A stretch of 36,738 nucleotides of DNA from a virus. The notes under the pieces are model-generated. The model was not told the DNA's origin. It did no database searches and saw nothing but the letters and a program-made list of their open reading frames with translations. Below are positions 10,322 to 18,528 of the stretch, piece after piece. Both the position numbers and the translations under genes were made by a program. The stretch covers positions 1-36,738 of IMG/VR virus record IMGVR_UViG_3300005527_000134; one strand, given 5' to 3'. Each line of letters starts with the position of its first letter. Position 1 is the stretch's first letter.

Positions 10322-10713
10322 TGGCTTATGTAGGTTATTCACCTGTATTGGGACAATACCGTAAAATGGATGCGTTGACTTTTAATGGATCCACGCAGAC
10401 ATTCAACATCACTGTGGGTGGTGTGAGTTTTACACCACCAACTGCGTATGCAATGTTGGTAGTGCTAAACAACATTCCATTAAATCCTGGTGTAGATTTC
10501 AGCGTAACAGCTTCTACCATAAGTTTTTCTGTAGCACCTGTAAACAACACACCGTTCTTTGCGTTGTTGTTTGGCGACACACTATATACAGGCACACCCA
10601 GCGATGCCACTGTTATCAACAGTAAAATAGCCACAGGTGCTGTGAGTTATGACAAGTTCAGTGCTAGTACACAAGCTAGACTAACTGCCGGACAAATTAT
10701 ATTTGGAGTTTAA
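10321..10713 (+). CDS. Stand-alone fibre-attachment-like module
   Basis: This 130-aa protein begins MAYVGYSPVLGQYRKMDALT and resembles the N-terminal module of the preceding fibre. Both have MxYVG at the start, then F-x-G-x(4)-F, an A-x(3)-L-x-V segment, and a short run describing a hydrophobic strand and an N/R-P-x(3)-D/Y turn. Its C-terminal part (INSKIATGAVSYDKFSAST) matches the stalk-like segments that end many fibre proteins. I infer an adaptor or short fibre subunit that docks to the same site as the larger fibre. There is no enzymatic motif, Cys or membrane segment. It overlaps the fibre gene by one base (TAATG), which supports co-translation. The exact function is unknown. Confidence 0.75.
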   Translation: MAYVGYSPVLGQYRKMDALTFNGSTQTFNITVGGVSFTPPTAYAMLVVLNNIPLNPGVDFSVTASTISFSVAPVNNTPFFALLFGDTLYTGTPSDATVINSKIATGAVSYDKFSASTQARLTAGQIIFGV

Positions 10714-10716
10714 AAG

Positions 10717-13700
10717 ATGGCAAGAAAAAGATTATACGAGTATTCGTTTACCCCAGGAACTGCTGGTTTAGGCACAGTGAAGGTGCCAGACAGATACAAC
10801 CTGGCTGACATTCTGGCTATCTATGATACAACATACAATGTTGCTATCTACAACTTTGCCGATCCTACCATGGGTGGTACAGTGTCATGGGCAGCGGGCC
10901 CAACTGCAACATTCCCCACAGCCTATGCTGGTGTAACAACTATCACTTTGGATTTAGATACCAGTGCATACGTTAACACTGATAAATTAGCAGTTTATGT
11001 TGAAGAACGTAGTTTAGTAGTTGAACCTTGGGCGTTTGGCGAAGACGCAATTGGACGTAATCGTATTTCAAATCCAGAAGCCTTGATTGACGCTGACTTT
11101 GAATATGGTTTGCAAAACACCAAGTGGCAAAACGTTTCAACCAACAACAACATTCCTGGGTTTTTTGAAGACATTGGAGGTGATTTAACAATCAATACCA
11201 ATGGTTATATTAGTTTGATAGCCGGCGATGATGTTATTACATCCAACGTTGATACCAGTCTCAAATTGCAAAATCCTGGCACTGCCCAATGGGTAGCCAA
11301 TGACTATGCGTTGATCATCAGTCAAACACAAGGTAATGTCACACCATTTACTAGCAACTATCTCACAACCGCAGTCAACAGTTCAGCAGAAAGAACATTT
11401 ACTTTGGCCAGTACCACTGGGTTCACTGCATTGGATAACGTGATATTGATTGGCAGACCCACTTCTGGTGGTACCACAATTGCAGTAGCCAATATTACCA
11501 GCACTGCAACAACCACAGTTAACGTGGCCAATGCGTCAGGTATTGTGGATGGTTCTTATGTTATTGCTGAAACAATCACTGGCAACGTGTATGAAGTCAT
11601 GGCAGTGACTAACGTAGCTGCTAATGCTTTAACAGTTACTCGACAGACCAACAACACTAACGGTGCTGGCGCAAACATCATCATTGGCGCAAACATCTAT
11701 CCTGTAAGTACTTTAGAAATTGCGCAAGTGCAGAGTGTGGGCAACGGCACAGCTATTAACTTGAACAGAGGTTGGTACAATACCACTGCTGCTAATGCTT
11801 TTGCTACAGGCACAGTCATGCAAAAACTCAGCAGTAACGTAGAAATTGTGCAACATACTGTGATCAGCACTGCTGTAAACGGAACTCAAACAATTTCTAG
11901 AGGCATCAATAATACCACAGCATTGACAGCAGCCGGCGCAGGATCACCAATGGTGAGATTGACTGGAATATTTTATGCCACAGGATCTAACAATCTTCCT
12001 CAAGTTGGCGTTAATCAAAGTGACACTCCAATTGATGTGAACGAGTATGTAAGCAATCAAAATTCAGCCAGTTCTAATGCTGAAGGTATTGGTTTGGTAT
12101 ATTCTGCAAACACCAACAATTTCTTTTACTATCCACGTAGAAGTTTGAATCTAGCACCTGGTTATCCAATCAATCAATTTGATTCCACAATCAGACAGGC
12201 ATTCCCGTATACTGGTGCAGATTTGGACGTTGTGTCTATTGTGAGTGATGGCGGCAATCCTAGCACAATCACAGTGACCACAACCTATGCACATGGCATG
12301 GTACCTGGCACTCCAATCTTGGTCAGTCTGAGCTCAGGTACTAACGAAGCTTATGCTGAAGGATCGTTTTTTATAATTTCTGTGCCCAGCACAACTACAT
12401 TTACATACACTGCCAAAACTGGAGCCGCAGTAAGCGGTAGTTTGGCTGGTACAATTAATGTGCGAAGTAACGCAGTGTTTTTACCAAGACCATTTGACGG
12501 CGGCGTTATATTAGGCCCAGGCACTCCCACACGTGGTGCTTCCGCTACTAGACAGACCAAAAAATATTTCCGTTATCAATCTGGTAAAGGTATCCTGTTT
12601 TCATCTGGTACCATGCTCAAGCCAACATTTGACATTTCTGCTCTGAGTGCTGACGGAACAACAGTCAACAGCAATATCACAGTTACCACAGATGTTGAAC
12701 ACGGTCTCAATGCTGGCGCAACAGTAACCATCAGTGGTATTACTACTAGTGGTTACGATGCTTCAGGGTATATTGTGACCAGTATCACATCAGATGTCAG
12801 TTTTGTTGTACAGGCGCAAGGCTCGCTAGGAAGTGTTGCACCAGAGTTAGGGCAACAACCAAGATTGTTTATCACAGCCTGGCACGGTTCAAGCATCCGT
12901 GCTGGAATTTTTGATGATCAAAACGGACTATTTTGGGAATCTGATGGCATATCATTGAATGCAGTTCAACGCACCAGCACGTTCCAAACAGCTGGCCTTG
13001 TGTCAGTTGGAGTGGGATCCAACCTTGTTACAGGTGATGGAAACTGTAGATTCCAAGATCAACTCAACAACGGTGACGTAGTGGTAATCAAGGGCATGAC
13101 TCACACAGTGACCAGTGTGATTGACAACAATGCCATGACCATTGTGCCCACTTTCCGCGGAGTGAGCAATCAGACTCGTGTAAAAATGACTTTGCGTAAT
13201 GAAATTAGAGTTCGTCAAAGTGACTATAACATTGATCCAATTGATGGCACAGGCGCAAGCGGGTATACTATTGATACCAACAAAATGCAGATGTTGGCAA
13301 TTGAGTATTCATGGTACGGTGCTGGCTACGTGACTTGGATGGTGCGTGGACAAGATGGCAGATTTATTCATGCACATCGTCGTCCTAACAACAACTTGAA
13401 CAACGAAGCTTACATGCGTTCAGGTAACTTGCCAGCAAGATACGAAGCCATTAACGAAACTGCTACCAGCAGTCTTGATGGCGGCATTACAGATGCAGAC
13501 ACCACAATTAGTTTACGTGACGCAACAGACTATCCTGCGGCCAGCGTAACATATCCAGTGTATGTGATGATTGACAGTGAGATTATTAAGTATTCAGGTA
13601 AGAGTGGCAATGACCTAACTGGTTGCACACGAAATGCAACGTTTACACAATGGGTTGAAGGTGCAAGTCGCAGCTTCACAGGAGGTCCAGCTGCTTCGCA

Positions 13701-14670
13701 TACTGACAACACTGGTGTGATATTGATCAGCAATACTTGTACTCCGCTGGTTAATCACTGGGGTAGTTCAGTGATCATGGACGGTAATTTTGATGGTGAC
13801 GAAGGCTATCAATTTACCTACAATAGATCAAACTACGGCTTGCCAGCCACAATTGGTGCAAAGCAAGTGGCATTTGCCATGCGATTGGCTCCTAGCGTTA
13901 GCAATGGTATCATTGGTGACTTGGGAGTAAGAGATTTGATCAATCGTGCGCAGTTGACACTGATCGATCTAAACGTGCAAGTGGGAGCTGGTAGATATCT
14001 AATTGAAGGTATTTTGAATCCCAACAATATAGATTCTGCCAACACTTCTTGGCAGGGGCTGAACAATTCGGGCGGTGGCTTCCAGCCTAGCTTTAGTCAA
14101 TTCTCAGTGGCGCCTCGTTTCACTTCAGAATCAACTGGTGGTTTGACTGGTGCTCCTTTTAATACCACTGGTGGTATGAGTCGCTCGGGCGTAAAAGTAA
14201 CCACCAGTGGCCAAAGAGTGTATGCTAACCTTGCTCCAACCAACATATCAAGTTCTGGAACAGGTGCAAATTTAACAGTGACACTGACTGCTGCTGGCAC
14301 CGCATATAATACCACAACCACTCAAATTTCAGTTCAAGTAGCTGGTACTGGATATGCTGTGGGAGATACTATTAAAATTCTTGGTAATGCGCTAGGTGGA
14401 TCAACCACTGCTAATGATTTAACGCTGACAATTCAAGCTATCACTGCTGACATTAATGGTGGCGAGCGACTGTTTGCTATTCCAGTCAGTTCTACAAACC
14501 AAGGAGTGTTGAACCTAAGCTCAGTCAAACAAATTGGTACCAGTGCAGTGCCTGGCACAGGAACTTTCCCAAATGGACCAGAAGTGTTGGCTGTACAAAT
14601 TACTGCACTGTCAACTCAGTCAACTCCAGTGGGTGAAATTCAACTGAGCTTCCAAGAAAGTCAGGCTTAA
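10717..14670 (+). CDS. Large virion structural protein with marine-phage fold
   Basis: This 1317-aa protein starts MARKRLYEYSFTPGTAGLGT. Residues about 95-155 carry RNRISNPEALIDADFEYGLQ and TKWQN, a pattern I associate with large virion proteins of marine myoviruses. Residues about 250-600 contain Ig-like or bacterial adhesin-like beta segments (TITVTTTYAHGMVPGTPILV; VTTDVEHGLNAGATVTISGI). Residues about 611-912 (KKYFRYQSGKG ... GIFDDQNGLFWESDG ... DGTGASG ... YSWYGAG ... YMRSGNLPARYEA) form a domain shared with the gene at 35350. Residues about 919-1005 hold a module with SEIIKYSGKSGNDLTGCTR. It is probably a baseplate-attached fibre or tail-surface protein; no catalytic residues are evident. 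It is the last plus-strand gene of the left block, and its TAA lies in a TTAA shared with the converging Nudix gene. Confidence 0.8.
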   Translation: MARKRLYEYSFTPGTAGLGTVKVPDRYNLADILAIYDTTYNVAIYNFADPTMGGTVSWAAGPTATFPTAYAGVTTITLDLDTSAYVNTDKLAVYVEERSLVVEPWAFGEDAIGRNRISNPEALIDADFEYGLQNTKWQNVSTNNNIPGFFEDIGGDLTINTNGYISLIAGDDVITSNVDTSLKLQNPGTAQWVANDYALIISQTQGNVTPFTSNYLTTAVNSSAERTFTLASTTGFTALDNVILIGRPTSGGTTIAVANITSTATTTVNVANASGIVDGSYVIAETITGNVYEVMAVTNVAANALTVTRQTNNTNGAGANIIIGANIYPVSTLEIAQVQSVGNGTAINLNRGWYNTTAANAFATGTVMQKLSSNVEIVQHTVISTAVNGTQTISRGINNTTALTAAGAGSPMVRLTGIFYATGSNNLPQVGVNQSDTPIDVNEYVSNQNSASSNAEGIGLVYSANTNNFFYYPRRSLNLAPGYPINQFDSTIRQAFPYTGADLDVVSIVSDGGNPSTITVTTTYAHGMVPGTPILVSLSSGTNEAYAEGSFFIISVPSTTTFTYTAKTGAAVSGSLAGTINVRSNAVFLPRPFDGGVILGPGTPTRGASATRQTKKYFRYQSGKGILFSSGTMLKPTFDISALSADGTTVNSNITVTTDVEHGLNAGATVTISGITTSGYDASGYIVTSITSDVSFVVQAQGSLGSVAPELGQQPRLFITAWHGSSIRAGIFDDQNGLFWESDGISLNAVQRTSTFQTAGLVSVGVGSNLVTGDGNCRFQDQLNNGDVVVIKGMTHTVTSVIDNNAMTIVPTFRGVSNQTRVKMTLRNEIRVRQSDYNIDPIDGTGASGYTIDTNKMQMLAIEYSWYGAGYVTWMVRGQDGRFIHAHRRPNNNLNNEAYMRSGNLPARYEAINETATSSLDGGITDADTTISLRDATDYPAASVTYPVYVMIDSEIIKYSGKSGNDLTGCTRNATFTQWVEGASRSFTGGPAASHTDNTGVILISNTCTPLVNHWGSSVIMDGNFDGDEGYQFTYNRSNYGLPATIGAKQVAFAMRLAPSVSNGIIGDLGVRDLINRAQLTLIDLNVQVGAGRYLIEGILNPNNIDSANTSWQGLNNSGGGFQPSFSQFSVAPRFTSESTGGLTGAPFNTTGGMSRSGVKVTTSGQRVYANLAPTNISSSGTGANLTVTLTAAGTAYNTTTTQISVQVAGTGYAVGDTIKILGNALGGSTTANDLTLTIQAITADINGGERLFAIPVSSTNQGVLNLSSVKQIGTSAVPGTGTFPNGPEVLAVQITALSTQSTPVGEIQLSFQESQA

Positions 14671-15107
14671 TGTTCAGTGGCAAGATAGCGTTCAACAATG
14701 TCTATCTTGTCCTGAATTGCTACAATATTCACAGTTGACCACAAGCCTGGATGCATGGGCTTGGGCCAGGTGCCTTTGTCTATCCATGCATATCCTAAGT
14801 GTTCGTGATTTAGTGTGGGTTGAAATTCTTCAGCAACCACACATACCCAGGTGTGATATTCAAAGTTTAAATCTGCTGATGTGAATTTTTCCAAAGGAAC
14901 CAGGCGTTGGTAAACAGGAAAACTTCCCAGTTCTTCAATGCATTCGCGTTCCATACCACCCAGTAGAGTTTCGCCAGTTTCCACTTTGCCCCCCGGCAAT
15001 CCCCATGCACCTGGATGTTTTGAATCGTTGCGCAACAAATAAAGATAACGGCCAGTGTTGCTGGCTCTAAACCAAACACCCACAGCTTTTACAGCACCAG
15101 TCTCCAT
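14667..15107 (-). CDS. Nudix hydrolase
   Basis: From the chosen ATG at 15107 the protein is 146 aa. It has a complete Nudix box (residues 40-61): G-x5-E-x7-RE-C-I-EE-L-G, preceded by AWGLPGG. The glutamates of REx2EE bind the metal used to hydrolyse nucleoside diphosphates linked to another group X. The substrate cannot be read; NTP cleansing, ADP-ribose or dinucleoside polyphosphates are known for phage members such as T4 NudE. A longer frame from ATG 15146 adds 13 residues. I prefer 15107 because GGGAGG lies just upstream (close spacing, 3 nt) and the overlap with the gp15-like gene is smaller (19 rather than 58 nt). It is the last gene of the minus-strand gp14-gp15 late operon, an odd place for a nucleotide enzyme. 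Its stop shares TTAA with the converging structural gene. Confidence 0.85.
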   Translation of the reverse strand: METGAVKAVGVWFRASNTGRYLYLLRNDSKHPGAWGLPGGKVETGETLLGGMERECIEELGSFPVYQRLVPLEKFTSADLNFEYHTWVCVVAEEFQPTLNHEHLGYAWIDKGTWPKPMHPGLWSTVNIVAIQDKIDIVERYLATEH

Positions 15108-16486
15108 TGGCCTCCCGGGTAGTATCCTTGATAACTTTTCATCCATGCGTCACCAGTCCACATATACTGTTGACTGGTGGTTATGTTGGTCACATACTGG
15201 CCAGCAGGTTGTCCATTGGCTCTAAAAACCACACGCCAGTAGTTGTTTGAGTACTCAATTACATCATTGGCTTCGGCAACAAGTGGCCTGCCATTGGCTC
15301 CTATCCAGGCCTCAGCAGGTCCTGAATTGCCAGCAGATCCTGTGCTTTCGGTAAGCAAATATCTTTGCCCTTCTAGCGCACTGTCTAATCCGTTTAACGG
15401 GCCACTTGCTTGTGGGTTAATCACAGCGTCAATTGCATCCAGTGTGTTTTGTGGCGCAGTGTCAATGTCTATATCATACAACACAAATCGATCATCATTT
15501 GGGTCAAGGGCAATGGTACCAACAACCTCAGACCCATCTGGTTGTTCTAAATAAATTTGACTTATTCCGGGCCGCAGAACACCGTATGCATCAATAACTG
15601 CTGGCCACAACAAGTTGCTGTTGCCTACAATGTTAGTTGGAGTAAGACTGCTGTTGCTGGGTTCTTCTACAGAACTTGGAGGTCGCAAAATTTGTATTTT
15701 GTTGCCAATCAACACTGTGGCATAGTTGTAGGGTGTGATCACTTGTCTAGTACCCAACAACAAATCATTGTTTGTGATAGCATCAACAGCATCGCCTTGT
15801 GCATCAAACACACTGGCAATAACTCTTTCCACCACACCCAATTTTTTAACTTTGGCAGGTGAACTGATCCAGATTGGCAATGTGAATCTCAGTGTGCATA
15901 TATCTATGGGATTTTCTGCACCCATGGGGATAGTTCTAGACGTCCAAGTGGTGCCATCTAGTTCTACCACACTCAATGAAGTCCAGTCAATGTAATTGTC
16001 TGTGCTTTGAATTTCCAAACTGGGGTTGAACAGCGTTAGAATTTGCTCAAGCAATTGCAATTTTTGATTGGTATTTGAAGTCCACAAATCTAAATTCAAA
16101 GTCAGCTTGTACGGAACAGGCATCAGGCGTTCAATGGTAAATGCATTGCCTTGAGTGGTTTCGTAAGTTTCAGTGCTGGTATCGTAGGTGCGTTGACGTA
16201 CAGAAACCTTACTCACATGGTAAGGCTCTTGGATTCTGGGTCTATCATAATCTAGTGCAGTGATGTAAAATGTCATCAACGGAGTTGACGGCAAGCTGTT
16301 GCGTGAGTTGTCCTGCAATATGGTTTGTGCGTTTCTACTTGAATCACCATATCTGATTGGAACTCTAAGCAAGGCCGCATTCTCGCTGCCTTCTTCTCTG
16401 CCATACTCAATTTGGAACCCCGAAAAGATTCTAGTGAATTGCAGTAAGAATCTGCGTATCTGTTCGTCGTAAAAAAATTGTTGCAT
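15089..16486 (-). CDS. gp15: Tail sheath stabiliser/completion protein, gp15-like
   Basis: This 465-aa protein begins MQQFFYDEQIRRFLLQF, the characteristic opening of T4 gp15 relatives (xFYNxxIRRYxxLF). It continues with family features: VPIRYGDSSR near 42-51, a P-x-M-x-F-x-I-T-x-L-x-Y-D segment at 68-81, and PVPYKLTLNLDLWTSNTNQK near 123-142. gp15 forms a hexameric ring that ends the tail tube and sheath and docks to the neck. T4 gp15 is about 270 aa. The extra 200 or so residues here lie after position 215 and include an aspartate-rich stretch and a tryptophan-rich end (NDVIEYSNNYWRV; YMWTGDAWMKSYQG; GQWRLVL). Long C-terminal extensions are typical of aquatic T4-like phages. It starts 2 bases after the gp14-like gene and overlaps the Nudix gene. 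Confidence 0.88.
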   Translation of the reverse strand: MQQFFYDEQIRRFLLQFTRIFSGFQIEYGREEGSENAALLRVPIRYGDSSRNAQTILQDNSRNSLPSTPLMTFYITALDYDRPRIQEPYHVSKVSVRQRTYDTSTETYETTQGNAFTIERLMPVPYKLTLNLDLWTSNTNQKLQLLEQILTLFNPSLEIQSTDNYIDWTSLSVVELDGTTWTSRTIPMGAENPIDICTLRFTLPIWISSPAKVKKLGVVERVIASVFDAQGDAVDAITNNDLLLGTRQVITPYNYATVLIGNKIQILRPPSSVEEPSNSSLTPTNIVGNSNLLWPAVIDAYGVLRPGISQIYLEQPDGSEVVGTIALDPNDDRFVLYDIDIDTAPQNTLDAIDAVINPQASGPLNGLDSALEGQRYLLTESTGSAGNSGPAEAWIGANGRPLVAEANDVIEYSNNYWRVVFRANGQPAGQYVTNITTSQQYMWTGDAWMKSYQGYYPGGQWRLVL

Positions 16487-16488
16487 TG

Positions 16489-17859
16489 TTAACTTGACTT
16501 TTGTCCAGGTTGTGTGCCAGGTCTAGGGTTAGCAGGTTTGTCCCCACCTTGATCACCGTTGTCAGCACGGGGTTTCAATATCTCGCTGAGACTCTGTCTA
16601 CTTGGTATGTTACCCAGGTCTGTAGTATTCACAGTGTATGTATTGTTCACAAAGGTCGAGCGCAAAGTATCATTGGTAGGACCATTGTTAAGATTTGTAC
16701 GCACATTGCTTTCAATTTTGACCCAGCGTCGGCCATCATAGCGGAACAGTCGATTTGGTTGATAATCTAGTCGCAAGGCATAATCTCCACTTACAGGATT
16801 GGTTGGGAAACTCACGCCAGGTGTAACAGGCAGGCCATTTGGTGCCATATCGTCGCCAGTGAGGTAACCCATGGTATAACCAAATGACTTTGGTGTGACA
16901 TTCATGCCACCTTGTGTGCCATCTACTGTGACAGTGCTTTCTGACCCAAGGCCTACTGGATTGGCAGGTTGACCATCTTGTGTGGGCTCAATGTAAAATT
17001 TAGTTACGTCATAGCCACTCAATGGAACTTCTGCGTCGGCCTGTGTGAGTATGGCGTCATTGATCTGAGTGTCTTTGGCACGAGTTCCTTGAACATCACT
17101 AATGGTGGCAGGAGTATAGGGCACCCAAAATTCAGTGTTGGTTATTTCTGTGCCTGCTGGCGTATTTTTCTGAGCTTGATAATACACATCTCCATAGTTC
17201 ACAATAGAACCCATGGGGTAAAAATCGCCCGGATCCCAAATGTACTCAGCCACAAAAGGTTTATCAGTGATTGATTTGTATTCTTGTTGATCGTTCAGTG
17301 GCGTGGCTTTCACACGCCACAAGTGTGGCAACCAAGTTTGGCTAAATCCTTCAGAAGCAAACGACGCATCTTGTATCACGTAGTATTTTGGAAATGCTTT
17401 TGGGATAGCAGGATTCAGTGGATTGTAATCTTTTAAATTTGGAATCTCAAGCACATCGCCGTTCATGAGTTTACGACCAAATGTGTCAATCATGTCGTTG
17501 TAGTGGAACGTGATAAACAGCGTGTCGTTGTTCAAAAACAAACCAAATTGTGTGAGATCAAAGTCAATATCTTGTGTGTTGTACACACCACGCATGACAT
17601 AAACATCTGTGTCATACACTCTATCTCTGTTTTCCAGCAACAGCAAGTCTTGAATGTTCAGTACACTTTGCGTTTCATAAACAGGTTGTGTAGCATCAGC
17701 ATTGCCGCTGAATGCAGAATCTTGGCCGCCAGTTTCTGGCCCTAGATACTTGTGAACAAGGATATCCAAGCCGCCCACAGTGTACATTTCACTGATAGTA
17801 CGGTCAAAAAATTGGTAGTCTCTTGTGCGATTTGGGCGGTATAAACTTAGGCGTGGCAT
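16489..17859 (-). CDS. gp14: Neck protein, gp14-like
   Basis: This 456-aa protein is placed in the T4 gp14 neck family by its N-terminal half: FFDRTISEMYTVGGLDILVHKYLGP (residues 18-41), DTDVYVMRGVYNTQDIDFDLTQFG (83-106), LFITFHYNDMIDTFGRK (114-130), and a GDVLEIPN turn before FPKYYVIQDASF. gp13 and gp14 complete the head so that the tail can attach. T4 gp14 is about 256 aa; the extra 200 residues contain a module at about 205-249 (YIWDPGDFYPMGSIVNYGDV, YYQAQKN, FWVPY) resembling CBM5/12 carbohydrate-binding folds. A second W-rich piece at 359-381 reads YALRLDYQPNRLFRYDGRRW. The C-terminus is Gly/Pro/Asp-rich and probably flexible. It is the first gene of the minus-strand operon, immediately behind a CATAAATA late promoter whose predicted start lies one or two bases before the ATG. 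Confidence 0.85.
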   Translation of the reverse strand: MPRLSLYRPNRTRDYQFFDRTISEMYTVGGLDILVHKYLGPETGGQDSAFSGNADATQPVYETQSVLNIQDLLLLENRDRVYDTDVYVMRGVYNTQDIDFDLTQFGLFLNNDTLFITFHYNDMIDTFGRKLMNGDVLEIPNLKDYNPLNPAIPKAFPKYYVIQDASFASEGFSQTWLPHLWRVKATPLNDQQEYKSITDKPFVAEYIWDPGDFYPMGSIVNYGDVYYQAQKNTPAGTEITNTEFWVPYTPATISDVQGTRAKDTQINDAILTQADAEVPLSGYDVTKFYIEPTQDGQPANPVGLGSESTVTVDGTQGGMNVTPKSFGYTMGYLTGDDMAPNGLPVTPGVSFPTNPVSGDYALRLDYQPNRLFRYDGRRWVKIESNVRTNLNNGPTNDTLRSTFVNNTYTVNTTDLGNIPSRQSLSEILKPRADNGDQGGDKPANPRPGTQPGQKSS

Positions 17860-17865
17860 AACATA

Positions 17866-17873
17866 TATTTATG
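17866..17873 (-). promoter_or_regulatory. T4-like late promoter for the gp14-gp15-Nudix operon
   Basis: CATAAATA on the minus strand matches the T4-type late -10 element (TATAAATA) at 7 of 8 bases. Only six bases separate it from the ATG at 17859, so transcription would begin at about the start codon. Confidence 0.65.
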
Positions 17874-17879
17874 GGCAGG

Positions 17880-17908
17880 TTGACCAATAATTCCAAACCT
17901 GCTATACT
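17880..17908 (+). promoter_or_regulatory. Sigma70-type early promoter, extended -10
   Basis: TTGACC (17880-17885), a 17-nt spacer and TATACT (17903-17908), with TG one base upstream of the -10 (extended -10). The predicted start site is about 17915, which is the A of the ATG of the downstream gene. It lies 7 bases from the divergent late promoter at 17866-17873. Confidence 0.8.
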
Positions 17909-17914
17909 TTGGGC

Positions 17915-18184
17915 ATGAAAGTAGTTAAACTGAACAACCGATTCCGCCAATTCAAACAGCATGGGCATGTGATTGCTGTGCGATGTGATAGTTGGCTGGG
18001 AGAAGGCACATCTTTTGAACAAGTATGCAAAGCCAAACTGGGAGGCCAAGGTTACATGCCCACCAACGACTGGCATGCTTACTTTGGTAAAAACAACGGC
18101 CGCGCCAATCGTCCATTCTGGATTTCCTTCCGCAGGGAATCAGATCTTACTTTAGTACTACTTTCTGCCTGCTTGACCAAATAA
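17915..18184 (+). CDS. Small protein of unknown function (early)
   Basis: This 89-aa product starts MKVVKLNNRFRQFKQHGHVI. A TTG 6 bases upstream also keeps the frame open, but the ATG at 17915 coincides with the predicted transcription start of a strong sigma70-like promoter. The protein is basic and aromatic, with a pattern W-x-A-Y-F-G near residues 65-70, RPFWISFR near 80 and a hydrophobic end LTLVLLSACLTK. It has no recognisable catalytic motif, zinc site or membrane helix. The promoter type implies expression soon after infection, so a small host-takeover or early regulatory role is possible, but that is inference. Its last codons contain the -35 region of the next promoter (18173-18178). 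Confidence 0.7.
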   Translation: MKVVKLNNRFRQFKQHGHVIAVRCDSWLGEGTSFEQVCKAKLGGQGYMPTNDWHAYFGKNNGRANRPFWISFRRESDLTLVLLSACLTK

Positions 18185-18201
18185 TCAAAATCTGCTATAA
18201 T
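18173..18201 (+). promoter_or_regulatory. Sigma70-type early promoter, near copy of the one at 17880
   Basis: TTGACC (18173-18178), a 17-nt spacer and a perfect TATAAT (18196-18201), again with an upstream TG. Much of the spacer matches the promoter at 17880, including the CTGC before the -10. It overlaps the end of the upstream gene and drives the gene at 18229. Confidence 0.85.
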
Positions 18202-18228
18202 ACACACTTGTTCACTACAGGAGTCTGT

Positions 18229-18516
18229 ATGCAAAAGGCAGCAAAATTTGTTGCAAAGTACTCTACTGCCAACAAGTCCAAAGCAGTGGTTCCTTATGAT
18301 CGTATACAAGCCACAGAAAAATGGGTGGAATACAGCCTGGACATTGTGGATATGAATCGTATTTTGATGCAGTCAGACTTTGACACCAAATGGCGTCTAA
18401 TGGAGGCTTTGGACATTGCAGAGCGCAAGAGAAAGTACATGTACAACCACAAAAACTTTAAACTCAAACGTGCTACGGAATTGTTTGAACTCTGCCGAGA
18501 TTTACCTGTAAAATAA
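18229..18516 (+). CDS. Small basic protein of unknown function (early)
   Basis: This 95-aa product starts MQKAAKFVAKYSTANKSKAV. I reject the TTG at 18208 in favour of ATG 18229 because CAGGAG ends 5 bases upstream of it. The sequence is helical and strongly basic (AERKRKYMYNHKNFKLKRAT), with acidic patches near the middle (SLDIVDMNRILMQSDFDTKW), which would suit a nucleic-acid- or protein-binding helical protein. No family is recognised. It lies directly behind a near-consensus sigma70 promoter and 12 bases before the next gene, which has its own ribosome site (TAAGGA). The two are probably transcribed together early. Confidence 0.75.
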   Translation: MQKAAKFVAKYSTANKSKAVVPYDRIQATEKWVEYSLDIVDMNRILMQSDFDTKWRLMEALDIAERKRKYMYNHKNFKLKRATELFELCRDLPVK

Positions 18517-18528
18517 GTAAGGACACAC

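Noticed and set aside
17909-17914. TTG start giving two extra residues for the small gene at 17915
   Set aside because: The predicted transcription start is at 17915, so bases before it would not be in the message.
18208-18228. TTG start giving seven extra residues for the gene at 18229
   Set aside because: The ATG at 18229 has CAGGAG at good spacing; the TTG has none.
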